Assembly (NCBI GenBank): GCA_023423065.1
Contig: JAFAGC010000020.1
Span: forward strand, 1 to 48,228
Reading direction: 5' to 3'
DNA length: 48,228 nt
Source of the DNA: Pseudomonadota bacterium
GTDB lineage: Bacteria; Pseudomonadota; Gammaproteobacteria; Steroidobacterales; Steroidobacteraceae
Under the pieces are notes generated by a model, which saw nothing but the letters and a program-made list of their open reading frames with translations, was not told where the DNA came from and made no database searches. The position numbers and the translations under genes are program-made. This document shows positions 15,736 through 25,156 of this stretch, piece by piece. Position 1 is the stretch's first letter, and each line of letters opens with the position of its first letter.

Positions 15736-18309
15736 TCAGTCGAGCGCGGCCTCGAGCCGCGCCGACTCGCGCGCGCGCAACGCGGCATTGACGTGTTGCC
15801 GCTCGAGGATCTGCCGCAACGTCGCCGCCGCCTGCGGGATCGGATGGTTCGCGAAGAAGTCCCGGGCGGTCGCGACGTCCACGGCGCGGTTGAGCAGCTT
15901 CACCGAATCGACCATGCGCACGATGGTGTTGGCGGGGAAACGCTCGCTGGCCGTCGCCCAGCCATCCCGCACGAAGCGGAACGCGGCGGCACCGAAGCGG
16001 CGGTTGGCGATGCAGGAATTCAGCAGGAACGGGGCATCCTGGGTCTTCACCTCGTCGCTCATCGCGAGTTCGCAGGTGCGCGTCAGTAGTTTGACGTCGT
16101 CGAGCTGCGGCAGGGCGTACAGGTAACGCAGCCGCTCCTGCGGCGTACCGCCGCGCCGGAAGCCTTCGAGCAGCACCTCGAACTCGGCCGCGCCGCCGGT
16201 CGCCGCGTACGCGCTGGTCGCGGCCTGCAGCAGTTCCGGATCGACATGGGCGGGGTCGGCCAGTCCCTGCGCGAAGAGCGCCCGGCAATGTTGGCGCGTC
16301 GGGCCATGTCCGCCGAGCACGGCGAGCGCGCCGACGAGCAGGCCACGCAGTTTCGCGGTCAGCGCGTCTTCGCCGGACACGGGATCGCCGAGCCGCGCGA
16401 CGACGGGCTCCAGCAATGTCGCGACGCGCCGCTGGTATCGCTCGTATGGCGCGTCGTCGAGCAGACGACCGATGCCGCGCAGTCCGATCACGATGGACTG
16501 CCAGACCGCGTATTCGGATTCGTCCGCGAAGCCGGCGACGAAGTCGAGGTAATCGGTGGCCGCCATCTCGCCGGCGACGACCGCGTTCCATGCATCGTCG
16601 ACCAGTTGGTAGCGATCGAGCGTGTCGAGCTCGCGGAGCGCGGCGCCGGACAGGCGCGCGCGCAGCGCATCGTCGTACGCGACGCGAAAGAACCCGTGGC
16701 CTCCGGCGTTGACTACGACCGGCGCGGACGGCGCCGCGAGCGGTAGCTCGATCTCGTCGCCGTCGAGCAGCACGCGGCTCACCTGCCCGCCGTTGCGCAC
16801 GCCGATGGGCACGACCCAGCGCGCGGACGCGTCGGCGGCCTTGCCGAACGAGAAGCGCCGCTGGCGCAGCACCAGGCTGTCGCCGACGAGCGATGCCGAC
16901 ACGAGTGGATAGCCGGGCTGCCAGATCCACGAATCCATCAGCCGGCGCACGGGCTCGCCGCTCGTTTCCTCGATCGCGTCCCACAGGTCGCTGGTCTCGG
17001 TGTTCGCGTAGGCGTGTTTGCGCAGGTAGTGGCTCACGCCCGCGCGAAAGCGATCGGTTCCGAGGTACTGCTCGAGCATCCGCAGCAACGCACCGCCCTT
17101 CTGGTAGGTGAGCACGTCGAACATGCCCTGGCAGTCGTCCGGCGAATGCACTTCGAGCTCCACCGCGCGAGTGCTCGAGAGCGAGTCGGTCTCGAACGCG
17201 AAGCTGCGTTCGATGCCGAACGACGTCCAGCGTTTCCACGCCGGGCGATACGCGTCGCATGCCGCGATGGCCATGAAGGTCGCGAACGCCTCGTTGAGCC
17301 ATATGCCGTTCCACCAGCGCATCGTGACGAGGTTGCCGAACCACATGTGCGCGAACTCGTGCGCGACGACGTCAGCCACCAGCTGCACCTCGCTCTGCGT
17401 GGCGCGCGCGGGATCCACGAGCAACAGGTTCTCGCGGAAGGTTATGCAGCCGGGATTTTCCATCGCGCCCGCCGAGAAGTCGGGCACCGCGAGCAGGTCC
17501 GTCTTGTTGCCCGCGGGGTAAGGGATGCCGTAGTAGTCCTCGAACCAGCGCAGCGAAAACGCCGCCACGTCGAGGCCGAATTCCGTCAGGTGTGCCTTGC
17601 CCGGCACGTACACGGCGCGCATCGTGTTGCCGTCGACCTTGCGCGGCGCGGTGGCTTCGAGCGGCCCGACCACGAACGCTACCAGGTAGGTGCTCATCAC
17701 CATCGTGTCGGCGAACGTCACCGCGATCTGCCCGCCCTTGACGGTATCGCGGTGGATCTCCGGACCGTTCGAGATCGCGGTGAGCTCGGGATCGATCACG
17801 AGCGTGATGGCGAAGACCGCCTTGAAATCCGGCTCGTCCCAGCACGGGAACGCGCGCCGGCAATCGGCGGGCTGCATCGAGGTCGTCGCGATGACGTGGT
17901 CGGCGCCATCGGGATCGCGGAACGTGCTGCGATAGAAACCGCGCAGCTTGTCGTTGATCGAGCCGGAAAAGCGGATCGTCAGCGCGTGTCTGCCCGTCGC
18001 GAGCGGCGCGGGCGGCCGCACGAACAGCCTCTCGCTCTGGCTGTCGAGCCGGAACGTGGATTCCGCGTCGTCGATTTCGCAGGCGTGGACATCGAGCTCG
18101 GCCGCATTCAGCACGATCTCCGCGAGCGGAGCGTTCGCGACATCGAACGTGACGTGCACGGCGCCGCCGAACTGCGCTTGCGCGAGATCGGGCGACAGCG
18201 TGATGTCGTAGCGCCGCGGCCGCGCCGAGCGCGGCAGGCGGTAAGGGTCGAGCGGCGTGCCGGGCTCGGCCGGTCTTTCCGGAGCGGAAACGGGGTCGGG
18301 TTGGTTCAT
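15736..18309 (-). CDS. M1-family zinc aminopeptidase
   Basis: The 857-residue product shows the M1 hallmarks: the exopeptidase motif GAMEN (281-285), the zinc site HEFAH (317-321) with the third ligand Glu340 in WLNEAFA, and an ERAP1-like helical C-terminal domain (about 540-857). It removes N-terminal residues from peptides. The N-terminus has no signal peptide, so it is probably cytoplasmic. The ATG at 18309 lies five bases after the alpha-E stop codon; the much longer open frame upstream is antisense-like shadow of that gene. It is therefore the last gene of the transglutaminase/ATP-grasp/alpha-E operon, and may process the product or substrate of that system. Confidence 0.93.
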   Translation of the reverse strand: MNQPDPVSAPERPAEPGTPLDPYRLPRSARPRRYDITLSPDLAQAQFGGAVHVTFDVANAPLAEIVLNAAELDVHACEIDDAESTFRLDSQSERLFVRPPAPLATGRHALTIRFSGSINDKLRGFYRSTFRDPDGADHVIATTSMQPADCRRAFPCWDEPDFKAVFAITLVIDPELTAISNGPEIHRDTVKGGQIAVTFADTMVMSTYLVAFVVGPLEATAPRKVDGNTMRAVYVPGKAHLTEFGLDVAAFSLRWFEDYYGIPYPAGNKTDLLAVPDFSAGAMENPGCITFRENLLLVDPARATQSEVQLVADVVAHEFAHMWFGNLVTMRWWNGIWLNEAFATFMAIAACDAYRPAWKRWTSFGIERSFAFETDSLSSTRAVELEVHSPDDCQGMFDVLTYQKGGALLRMLEQYLGTDRFRAGVSHYLRKHAYANTETSDLWDAIEETSGEPVRRLMDSWIWQPGYPLVSASLVGDSLVLRQRRFSFGKAADASARWVVPIGVRNGGQVSRVLLDGDEIELPLAAPSAPVVVNAGGHGFFRVAYDDALRARLSGAALRELDTLDRYQLVDDAWNAVVAGEMAATDYLDFVAGFADESEYAVWQSIVIGLRGIGRLLDDAPYERYQRRVATLLEPVVARLGDPVSGEDALTAKLRGLLVGALAVLGGHGPTRQHCRALFAQGLADPAHVDPELLQAATSAYAATGGAAEFEVLLEGFRRGGTPQERLRYLYALPQLDDVKLLTRTCELAMSDEVKTQDAPFLLNSCIANRRFGAAAFRFVRDGWATASERFPANTIVRMVDSVKLLNRAVDVATARDFFANHPIPQAAATLRQILERQHVNAALRARESARLEAALD

Positions 18310-18314
18310 GTGTC

Positions 18315-19262
18315 TCAGCTCCAGCGGTCGAAGAATTGTTTCTGGGTTGCGGCGCCGATGTCGTTGATCATCACCTGCAGGCCCTGGATGTATTCGTGCA
18401 GGCCGGATCGCAGCACTTCGCCGGGACGATCGAAGTCGAGTTTCGCGCGCAGCAGGCCGATCTGGCGCTCCGCCTCGCTCGAGCACAGGTCGAGTGGGCT
18501 GCCCGTGATGTAGTGCAGGCTCTCCTCGGCGCGGTGGATGCAGTAGTGGATCGAGCGGGGGAAAGCGCGATCGAACAGCAGGAAAGTCGCGACGTCCTCG
18601 GGCGTGATCAGGTTGTGCAGCTGGCGATACATCTGCAGCGCGCTCGCCGAATCCAGCAAGGCGGTCCAGCCGACGAGATCCACGGTGGTGCCGACCTCGG
18701 TGACGGTCGGCAGCAGGATGTAGTACTTCACGTCGAGGATCCGCGACGTCTTGTCCGCGCGCTCGAGGAATTGCCCGAAGCGCGACCAGTGGCATGCCTC
18801 GCCACGGCTCAGTGTCGCGCTGCTGACGCCCTGGTACTCGGCGGCGTGCGCCATGATCTCGGCATAGAACTCCGCCATGTCGTCGACCGAGAACTCGTGC
18901 GTGCTCGCGTCGCGCACGAAGAGGTAGAACTCGTTGAGCGCGTGCCACATCTCGCGCGAGATGATCTCGCGCACCGTTTGCGCATTCTCCCGCGCGCGCG
19001 ACAGCGTCGAGAGGATGCTGTTCGGGTAGTTCGGGTCGAAGATCAGGAAACGCGTCACCTTCTGTGGCGTCGCCTGGTCGTAGCGACTCCAGTACCAGTC
19101 CTGGTCGCCGGTGGTCAGCACCAGCGCCGCCCAGTCGTCGCGTTTCTGCACGGGGGTGTCGAGCATGAGATTGAGGTTCACGTCGACGAAGCGGGCGACG
19201 TTTTCCGCGCGTTCGACATAGCGGCTGCACCAGTAGATGGCATCGGCGACTCGGCTCAGCAC
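18315..19262 (-). CDS. Alpha-E domain protein (DUF403)
   Basis: The 315-residue, largely helical protein matches the alpha-E family: LSRVADAIYWCSRYVERAENVARF at the start, DPNYPNSILSTLSRAREN in the middle and FDRAFPRSIHYC near the end. The family accompanies circularly permuted ATP-grasp enzymes and transglutaminase-like proteins, and was predicted from genome context to take part in amide- or peptide-bond chemistry; its exact reaction is unproven. The start is GTG at 19262, overlapping the ATP-grasp stop in GAGTGCTGA. Normal family members begin at this point (MLSRVADS...). No membrane segment is seen. Confidence 0.9.
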   Translation of the reverse strand: MLSRVADAIYWCSRYVERAENVARFVDVNLNLMLDTPVQKRDDWAALVLTTGDQDWYWSRYDQATPQKVTRFLIFDPNYPNSILSTLSRARENAQTVREIISREMWHALNEFYLFVRDASTHEFSVDDMAEFYAEIMAHAAEYQGVSSATLSRGEACHWSRFGQFLERADKTSRILDVKYYILLPTVTEVGTTVDLVGWTALLDSASALQMYRQLHNLITPEDVATFLLFDRAFPRSIHYCIHRAEESLHYITGSPLDLCSSEAERQIGLLRAKLDFDRPGEVLRSGLHEYIQGLQVMINDIGAATQKQFFDRWS

Positions 19263-20788
19263 TCGGTAAGTACCCAGGTATCCTTGCTGCCACCGCCCTG
19301 CGATGAATTCACCACCAGCGAACCACGCCGCAGGGCGACGCGCGTGAGTCCGCCGGGTTGCACGTAGATTTCCCTGCCGTGCAGCGCGTAGGGCCTGAGG
19401 TCGACGTGCCGCGGCTCGAACCGGTCTCCGACGATCGAAGGCACGCGCGACAGCGACAAGGTGGGCTGGGCGATGTACCCGCGCGGATGCGCGCGGATGC
19501 GGTCGGCGAACTCGCGTCGTTCCGAACGCGAGGAATGCGGCCCGACGAGCATGCCGTAACCACCCGAGCCGTCGGTCGCCTTCACCACCAGGTTCTCGAG
19601 ATGCGCGAGCACGTACTCGCGTTGTCGTTCGTCGGAGCAGATGTAGGTAGGTACGTTCGGCAGCACCGGCTCCTCGTCGAGGAAGAAGCGGATGATCTTC
19701 TCGACGTAGGCGTAGATGGCCTTGTCGTCCGCGACGCCCGTGCCCGGCGCGTTCGCGAGCGCGACCTTGCCGCTGAAATACGCCTTCATGAGGCCGGGCA
19801 CGCCGAGCAGCGAATCGGGCCGGAACACTTCCGGATCGAGGAAGTCGTCGTCGATGCGACGGTAGATCACGTCGACGCGCTGGAACCCGCGCGTCGTGCG
19901 CATGTTGACGAATCCGTCGCGCACCACGAGGTCGGCGGGCTCCACGAGTTCGACGCCCATCTGCTGCGCGAGGAACGCGTGCTCGTAGTAGGCGCTGTTG
20001 TAACGCCCCGGCGTCAGCACGACGACGTGCGGGTTGTCGGAGAGGTCCTGCCCGAGGTAACGCAGCATGGTGAAGAGTTGCATCGGGTAGTCGTCGACGG
20101 GCCGGATCGACATCGCCTGGAACAGCTTCGGGAAGATGCGCTTGATGACGTGCCGGTTCTCCAGCACGTAGCTGACTCCGGAAGGACAGCGCAGGTTGTC
20201 CTCGAGCACGTAGTAGTTGCCGTCGCGGTGGCGCACGAGGTCGGTGCCGCTGACGTGACACCAGACCCCGCGCGGCGGCTTCAGCCCTTCGCACTGCGCG
20301 CGATAACCGGCGCAGGTTCTCACGAGGTGCTCTGGCACGATGCCCTCGCGGATCGCGCGCCGCTCGCCGTAGATGTCCGACAGGAACATGTTGAGCGCGG
20401 TCAGGCGCTGGCGGATTCCGCGCTCGAGCTTCGACCATTCGTCCGCGGCGACGACGCGTGGAATCACGTCGAAGGGCAGGATTCGTTCGCGCGCATTTTC
20501 GCCGTCGCTCCCCAGCGTGAACGTGATGCCCATCTTGAACAGCGCGGTCTCGGCGGCCTGCTGGCGCGCCTGCAACACGCCGGGTTCGAGCTGTTCGATG
20601 CCTTCCACGAGCGGTTCGAAGCCGGGCCGTGGGTGGCCGCGCGCCGCGAACAACTCGTCGTAGTAAGGACCGTTCTCCGGATCGTAGCGCCTGAAGTCCA
20701 TCGTGCGCGCGGCCGCGGGCGGCCGCATCGGAAAGTGAGGCGGCGCGCCGGCGCGCTGTCTCTGGAAGCCGCTGAACAATCCGCTCAC
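19256..20788 (-). CDS. Circularly permuted ATP-grasp protein
   Basis: The 510-residue product belongs to the circularly permuted ATP-grasp type 1 family (DUF404/DUF407). Visible family stretches are ENGPYYDELF, RALNMFLSDIYG-like (LTALNMFLSDIYGERR), YYVLEDNLRCPSGVSYVLENR, VVVLTPGRYNSAYYEH and the C-terminal VVKATDGSGGYGM. ATP-grasp enzymes activate a carboxylate with ATP and join it to an amine or thiol; here an amidoligase role is predicted from the family. GTG at 20788 overlaps the transglutaminase TGA (GTGA), which sets the start; an ATG further in (MRPPAAAR...) is an alternative. It sits second in the four-gene operon. Confidence 0.9.
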   Translation of the reverse strand: MSGLFSGFQRQRAGAPPHFPMRPPAAARTMDFRRYDPENGPYYDELFAARGHPRPGFEPLVEGIEQLEPGVLQARQQAAETALFKMGITFTLGSDGENARERILPFDVIPRVVAADEWSKLERGIRQRLTALNMFLSDIYGERRAIREGIVPEHLVRTCAGYRAQCEGLKPPRGVWCHVSGTDLVRHRDGNYYVLEDNLRCPSGVSYVLENRHVIKRIFPKLFQAMSIRPVDDYPMQLFTMLRYLGQDLSDNPHVVVLTPGRYNSAYYEHAFLAQQMGVELVEPADLVVRDGFVNMRTTRGFQRVDVIYRRIDDDFLDPEVFRPDSLLGVPGLMKAYFSGKVALANAPGTGVADDKAIYAYVEKIIRFFLDEEPVLPNVPTYICSDERQREYVLAHLENLVVKATDGSGGYGMLVGPHSSRSERREFADRIRAHPRGYIAQPTLSLSRVPSIVGDRFEPRHVDLRPYALHGREIYVQPGGLTRVALRRGSLVVNSSQGGGSKDTWVLTEC

Positions 20789-21639
20789 AGCGCTACCACC
20801 TGAACCGAGGCGGACATGCGCTGGAACGCGCCCGCGGGTCCTTCCCAGAATCCCGACAGCGGCGCCGCGTTCTCCTGCGCGCGCGCGACGGCCACGGAGA
20901 TGTGCTCGGCGCCCGCCATCTTGTTGTTGGTGGGATCGAAGCCGCGCCAGCCGGCGCCCGGCAGGAAGATTTCCGTCCAAGCATGTGTCGAGCCGTGCTG
21001 GCCCTCGGCCATCTGCACGTAGCCGGTCACGAAGCGCGCGCCGAAGCCCCAGAAGCGCGCCGCTTCCATCATCAGCACCGCATAGTCGCGGCACGTGCCG
21101 CCGCCGAGCCGCAAGGTCTCGTGCGGCAGCTGGACGCCCGGGTCGTAACGCTCGCGGTACTGCAACGTGTCGTGGATGTATGCGTTCAGCTTGTGAAGCA
21201 GCTCGTAGGTGTCGATCACCTGTCCCGGCCGGTAGAGATTGTTGAGCCAGTCGCGCAACGCAGGACCGTGGAACGAGTAGCTCGGCAGGCGGTAGGGGAC
21301 GAGCTCGACCTGCTCCTCCGGCGCGTATTGAAACGGATAGGAAGCCGCGCCCGGATCGATGAGCCACTCGATCGGATCGTCGTGCGACAGGTCCACGTCG
21401 ACCTCGGCGAACACGCGCAGCTTGTCGGCGGGGCCTTCGAAGGCGATCACCGCCACCGAGTTGCTCTCGATGTCGCGCAGCCAGCGGACCACCGCCTTCG
21501 GTTCCACTTCCACGCGTGCGCCCACGATCTGAAGATCGTGTCCTTCGCGGGGGCGCATCATCGCGCGGTGCGGACCGAACGTGACGGGCTGGTTGTAGAA
21601 ATACTGCGTTTCGTGCGTGATGCGGATGCGCTTCGGCAT
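20785..21639 (-). CDS. Transglutaminase-like cysteine protein
   Basis: The 284-residue protein has an N-terminal beta domain (ITHETQYFYNQPVTFGPHRAM) and a transglutaminase-like core with the triad Cys183 (GGGTCRDYA), His219 (GSTHAWTE) and Asp235 (GWRGFDPTNN). Bacterial members of this class are mostly thought to be peptidases or amide-forming/breaking enzymes rather than protein cross-linkers. The ATG at 21639 has GAGG a short distance upstream and no signal peptide. It is the first gene of the operon with CP-ATP-grasp, alpha-E and M1 aminopeptidase, and is divergent from glutaminase across 134 bases. Confidence 0.92.
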   Translation of the reverse strand: MPKRIRITHETQYFYNQPVTFGPHRAMMRPREGHDLQIVGARVEVEPKAVVRWLRDIESNSVAVIAFEGPADKLRVFAEVDVDLSHDDPIEWLIDPGAASYPFQYAPEEQVELVPYRLPSYSFHGPALRDWLNNLYRPGQVIDTYELLHKLNAYIHDTLQYRERYDPGVQLPHETLRLGGGTCRDYAVLMMEAARFWGFGARFVTGYVQMAEGQHGSTHAWTEIFLPGAGWRGFDPTNNKMAGAEHISVAVARAQENAAPLSGFWEGPAGAFQRMSASVQVVAL

Positions 21640-21773
21640 GGTGCCGTCCTCAGGGCGCGGGGAGGGCATCCAATATATTCGCGCCGGCGCGCCGGACGTT
21701 CGATGGGACATTCGTCCATGACCAGTCGTCGCGCGCCGGCATAACATTCCGCGTAAATCGGGAATCCAGCGCG

Positions 21774-22778
21774 ATGCCAATTCCTCTTGACAGCGTCGAA
21801 AGCGGCGGCGACGTCGCGGTGTCGACCGGCCGGCTGCCGGGGCGCGAGCAGGTCGTGCGCGTCGTGGACGAGGCGTACGCGCGTTTTCGCGGCGTCGACG
21901 ACGGCGAGGTGGCTAACTACATTCCCGCGCTCGGGCGCGCGCCGCGCGGACTGTTCGGCATCTGCGTGGCCGACATCGACGGCTCGTGGCACTCGGTCGG
22001 CGATGCCGGCCACGAGTTCAGCATTCAAAGCGTGTCGAAGCCGTTCGTGTTCGCGCTGGTGTGCCAGACCATCGGCGCGGCCGAGGCGCGCGCGAAGATC
22101 GGCGTGAACGCGACGGGCCTGCCGTTCGATTCGGTCATGGCGATCGATCTGAATCCCGAGCGCACCATGAACCCGATGGTCAACGCGGGCGCCATCGCGA
22201 CCACGAGCCTCGTGCCCGGCGAGACGGCCGACGAGAAGTGGCGCGCCGTGCGGGAAGGGCTGTCGCGTTTCGCGGGGCGTGAGCTCGCGTTCGACGACGA
22301 GGTGTACGAATCGGAGGCCGCGACCAACCAGCGCAACCGCGGCATCGCGCGGCTGCTCGAAGGTTACGGCAGGATGTATTGCGACGCGCTCGTGGCCACC
22401 GAGGTCTACACCAGGCAGTGCTCGCTGAGAGTCACGGCGAAGGATCTCGCGATCATGGGCGCGACGTTCGCCGACGGCGGCGTCAATCCGCTCACGCGCG
22501 AGCGCGTCATCGACGCCGCGCATTGCAAACACGTGCTCGCGGCACTGGCTGCCGCCGGCCTCTACGAACACTCCGGCGACTGGCTCTACGACGTCGGCCT
22601 GCCCGGCAAGAGCGGCGTCAGTGGCGGCATCTTCACGGCCGCGCCCGGCAAGGGCGGACTCGGCACGTTCGCGCCGCCCCTCGATGGCGCGGGCAACAGC
22701 GTCAGGGGCAAACTAGTCACCCGGTTTCTCTCGGAGCGACTCGGACTCAATCTATTCGCGTCGAAGCCGTACGAGTAG
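21774..22778 (+). CDS. glsA: Glutaminase
   Basis: This 334-residue enzyme hydrolyses glutamine to glutamate and ammonia. It carries the serine-dependent beta-lactamase-like signature SVSK (Ser86, Lys89) with the flanking FSIQ. Further family blocks are NPMVNAGAIATTS, SEAATNQRNRGIA, YTRQCSLRVTAKDLA and the glycine-rich LPGKSGVSGGIF. Length agrees with the bacterial GlsA family (about 310-330). It is cytoplasmic, with no signal. It is divergent from the transglutaminase operon, whose chemistry also concerns amide groups, but a functional tie is only inference. The gene also fits the nitrogen theme of the guanidine locus further along. Confidence 0.95.
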   Translation: MPIPLDSVESGGDVAVSTGRLPGREQVVRVVDEAYARFRGVDDGEVANYIPALGRAPRGLFGICVADIDGSWHSVGDAGHEFSIQSVSKPFVFALVCQTIGAAEARAKIGVNATGLPFDSVMAIDLNPERTMNPMVNAGAIATTSLVPGETADEKWRAVREGLSRFAGRELAFDDEVYESEAATNQRNRGIARLLEGYGRMYCDALVATEVYTRQCSLRVTAKDLAIMGATFADGGVNPLTRERVIDAAHCKHVLAALAAAGLYEHSGDWLYDVGLPGKSGVSGGIFTAAPGKGGLGTFAPPLDGAGNSVRGKLVTRFLSERLGLNLFASKPYE

Positions 22779-22860
22779 TTATGTCGAATCTCGTTCCCGC
22801 ATCGTCAAGGAGGGTTAGACTGGCCGCGCCTTCCATACAATAAGAATCGGAGAAGGGGAA

Positions 22861-23607
22861 ATGCGCTCCAATCGCCTGTCGGCCGTCGTCTGCGCCGCAT
22901 TGCTTCCGCTGTCGGCTTTCGCCACGCCGTTCACCTACGAAATCTCGGGCGTCATCGACTCGTCCAACTGGGACGAAAACACGCCCGAAGAACTCAGGCC
23001 GCTGCTGCCGTCCGGAACCACCTTCACCGGCACGTTCACCTACGAATCGGAAACGGCGGCCGCGTTCGAGAGCGATACGGTGAAGATCTACAACGGAGCC
23101 CTCACCGCCGCGACTTTCAGCTTCGGTCCGGGCGGCTCGCTCGGGGTCTTCGGTTTCGACGGCACGCACAATCCGGGATTTACCTCGCCGAGCGACATCC
23201 TCGTCCTCAATGACCTCGAGTACGAAGGAAATCCGCCCTTCGACCAGTTCAACCTCAGTTCGAGCCTGGGCAGGCTCCCCACGGATCCCGCGAACGTTTT
23301 CCGGTCCTGGGGCTTCGGCGCGTTCGGCTTCGACACCGGCGTCGTTCCGGCGGGTTGGTCGTTGCTCGATCCGCTGCCGATCGACTCGCTGCTGACCGGG
23401 TTTCACAGCTTCAGTTTCGGCTATTCGCAATACGGCGCGGACGGCCAGTTGCTCTACAGTGCCGGGGTCGGCAGCAGCGACGTTACCTTGCGGCAGGTTC
23501 AGCGGTCGGTGCCCGAGCCGGGCACGTGGTCGCTGTTGGCCGTGGGTCTAGCCGGCATCTGGCTCGCGGCGCGCCGGCGAACCGTGCGCGCGATCCCGCC
23601 GAGCTGA
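22861..23607 (+). CDS. PEP-CTERM sorting-domain protein
   Basis: The 248-residue protein has a cleavable signal peptide (LPLSAFATP) and ends in a PEP-CTERM tail: VPEPGTW at 217, a hydrophobic span LLAVGLAGIWLA, and the basic cluster ARRR. PEP-CTERM tails are recognised by exosortase, which cleaves at the motif in the inner membrane and delivers the protein outward. No exosortase is present in the window. The body is rich in beta-forming, Gly/Asn/Ser residues with no known domain. GGAGAAGGGGAA precedes the ATG, and TACAAT at 22836 may be a -10 box with a poor -35 15 bases upstream. It converges on the next gene with a seven-base gap. Confidence 0.9.
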   Translation: MRSNRLSAVVCAALLPLSAFATPFTYEISGVIDSSNWDENTPEELRPLLPSGTTFTGTFTYESETAAAFESDTVKIYNGALTAATFSFGPGGSLGVFGFDGTHNPGFTSPSDILVLNDLEYEGNPPFDQFNLSSSLGRLPTDPANVFRSWGFGAFGFDTGVVPAGWSLLDPLPIDSLLTGFHSFSFGYSQYGADGQLLYSAGVGSSDVTLRQVQRSVPEPGTWSLLAVGLAGIWLAARRRTVRAIPPS

Positions 23608-23614
23608 TCGCGCC

Positions 23615-25156
23615 TCAGGGCGCGGCGGCGAGTTCGTCGAAGAACGAACGAGTCGCCTGCATGCAGAACGCGGGCACGAGAACGTCGTGATAGTTCTCGA
23701 GCACCGCGGATCGTCCGCCGTCCTTCGCGCCGTCGATCACGGAAATCGTCCCGATCAATCGCTTCGCCTGCGCGAATCGTTGCCGTATCTCGGGATACGG
23801 ACCCTCCGCGCTGGGCGCGAGATCGACATCGAGCGTCGTCACCTGGCTGCCGGGTGCGTTCGCGGCCCAGTAGCCCTGGATCAGCTCCGTATTGAAGAAG
23901 AACACGACGGGATCGTCGGATCCGCCGCACAGCTGGACGGGCGCCACCGGCGACCAGTTCCTGAGATCGTTGTCCTTCAGCGCCTGGCGCAGCGGATGCG
24001 CGGGATTCGCCGGCGGCATTCCGCTGGTCGTGTCCGGGAATCCTTCGTCGGGCGCGGCGGCCGCGTCCTGTAGATAGGCTTGGCGAAAGCCGTTCGTAAT
24101 CAGGTGATCGGGCCCGAATCCCAGCGCGAACACGGCGGCGAATTCCCGAGGTTCGGTCGCCGGCGTCATCGGCGCCAGCTCGGCGCTCGGTGGCGTGTCG
24201 TTGAACAACGCGCCCGGCGGAAGCGAGCCCTGCGCGACGAGATTGTCGCCGCTGGTCGTGCTCGGAAACAGGTCCGGCGCGCCAACGTATTGCGGCGCGA
24301 ACATCTCCGCGGGATCGGCAAAGAGATTTCCATACGCGTGCTGGTAGCTCGAGGCCAGCATCGCGAACTCTTCGACCGAACCCTTGCCCACCTGCCCCAT
24401 GAACACCGCGTCCGCGAACGCGGACATGGCGTACGGGCCGGACATCGGCGCGGACGCGGTCACCGTCATGCCGGCTGCCTGCATCGCGCGGTGAGTCGCC
24501 ATCGCGACGTGCCCGCCCTGGGAGTAGCCGGTGATGAACAGCTTGCCGTCGTCGGTGACCATCGTGCCCGCGAGCGCCGTGCGCGCGGCGGCGAGCGCGT
24601 CCATCATGTCGGCGGACTGCTGCGCGGCGTGCAGGAACGGATGATATGGAAGCGTGGAGGTGTCGTATCCCGCGTAGTTAGGTGCGACCACGACGTATCC
24701 CGCGCTCGCCAGCGACAGCGCGATCATCACGCCTTCGGCGTCGCCGTCGAGATCGGCGATGTTGATCGACTGGAGATTGCGCTTGCCGTGTGCGTACATC
24801 GCGATCGGCCTCGGCCCCTGGCAGTCCGCCGGCGTCCCCGAAGGGACCATCAGCGCGCCCGAAGCGGTCGTCGGTTCTCCCGCGGAGCCGATGGTGCCGT
24901 AGCGGATCTGGTACACGTCGACGGTGCATTCCTGCGCGGTCGATTCCGTGATGAGCCACTGGGTCACAGTGCCGTCTGCGATACGTCCGAGCAGATCGGC
25001 GACCGTGTAGGACCCGAGCTTCTGCGGAGGATTTTCGAGGAGCTGGCCGCGCGGGGGCACGGGCGCCGGGGCCTGTGCGAACGTGTCGCCGATGTGCGCC
25101 ACGCCGAGCGACAGCGACAGCGACAGCAGGAGTAAGGAGCGAGTGAACGGGATCAT
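23615..25156 (-). CDS. Secreted alpha/beta hydrolase of the secretory-lipase type
   Basis: The 513-residue protein begins with a signal peptide (LLLLSLSLSLGVAHIGDTFAQA) and carries an alpha/beta-hydrolase fold: Ser212 in GYSQGG, an acidic residue in GGSDDPVVFF and His490 in NYHDVLVPAF. The arrangement resembles bacterial members of the secretory lipase (LIP) family, with large inserts between strands. Ester hydrolysis in the periplasm or outside is expected, but the substrate is unknown. The ATG at 25156 follows a G-rich site (AGGGGGATCCC) and begins the signal peptide, so upstream in-frame codons are rejected. Confidence 0.87.
   Translation of the reverse strand: MIPFTRSLLLLSLSLSLGVAHIGDTFAQAPAPVPPRGQLLENPPQKLGSYTVADLLGRIADGTVTQWLITESTAQECTVDVYQIRYGTIGSAGEPTTASGALMVPSGTPADCQGPRPIAMYAHGKRNLQSINIADLDGDAEGVMIALSLASAGYVVVAPNYAGYDTSTLPYHPFLHAAQQSADMMDALAAARTALAGTMVTDDGKLFITGYSQGGHVAMATHRAMQAAGMTVTASAPMSGPYAMSAFADAVFMGQVGKGSVEEFAMLASSYQHAYGNLFADPAEMFAPQYVGAPDLFPSTTSGDNLVAQGSLPPGALFNDTPPSAELAPMTPATEPREFAAVFALGFGPDHLITNGFRQAYLQDAAAAPDEGFPDTTSGMPPANPAHPLRQALKDNDLRNWSPVAPVQLCGGSDDPVVFFFNTELIQGYWAANAPGSQVTTLDVDLAPSAEGPYPEIRQRFAQAKRLIGTISVIDGAKDGGRSAVLENYHDVLVPAFCMQATRSFFDELAAAP

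Noticed and set aside
18310..19293. N-terminal extension of the M1 aminopeptidase frame
   Set aside because: The extra 328 codons are the shadow of the alpha-E gene in another frame. The M1 family start and the five-base spacing support ATG at 18309.
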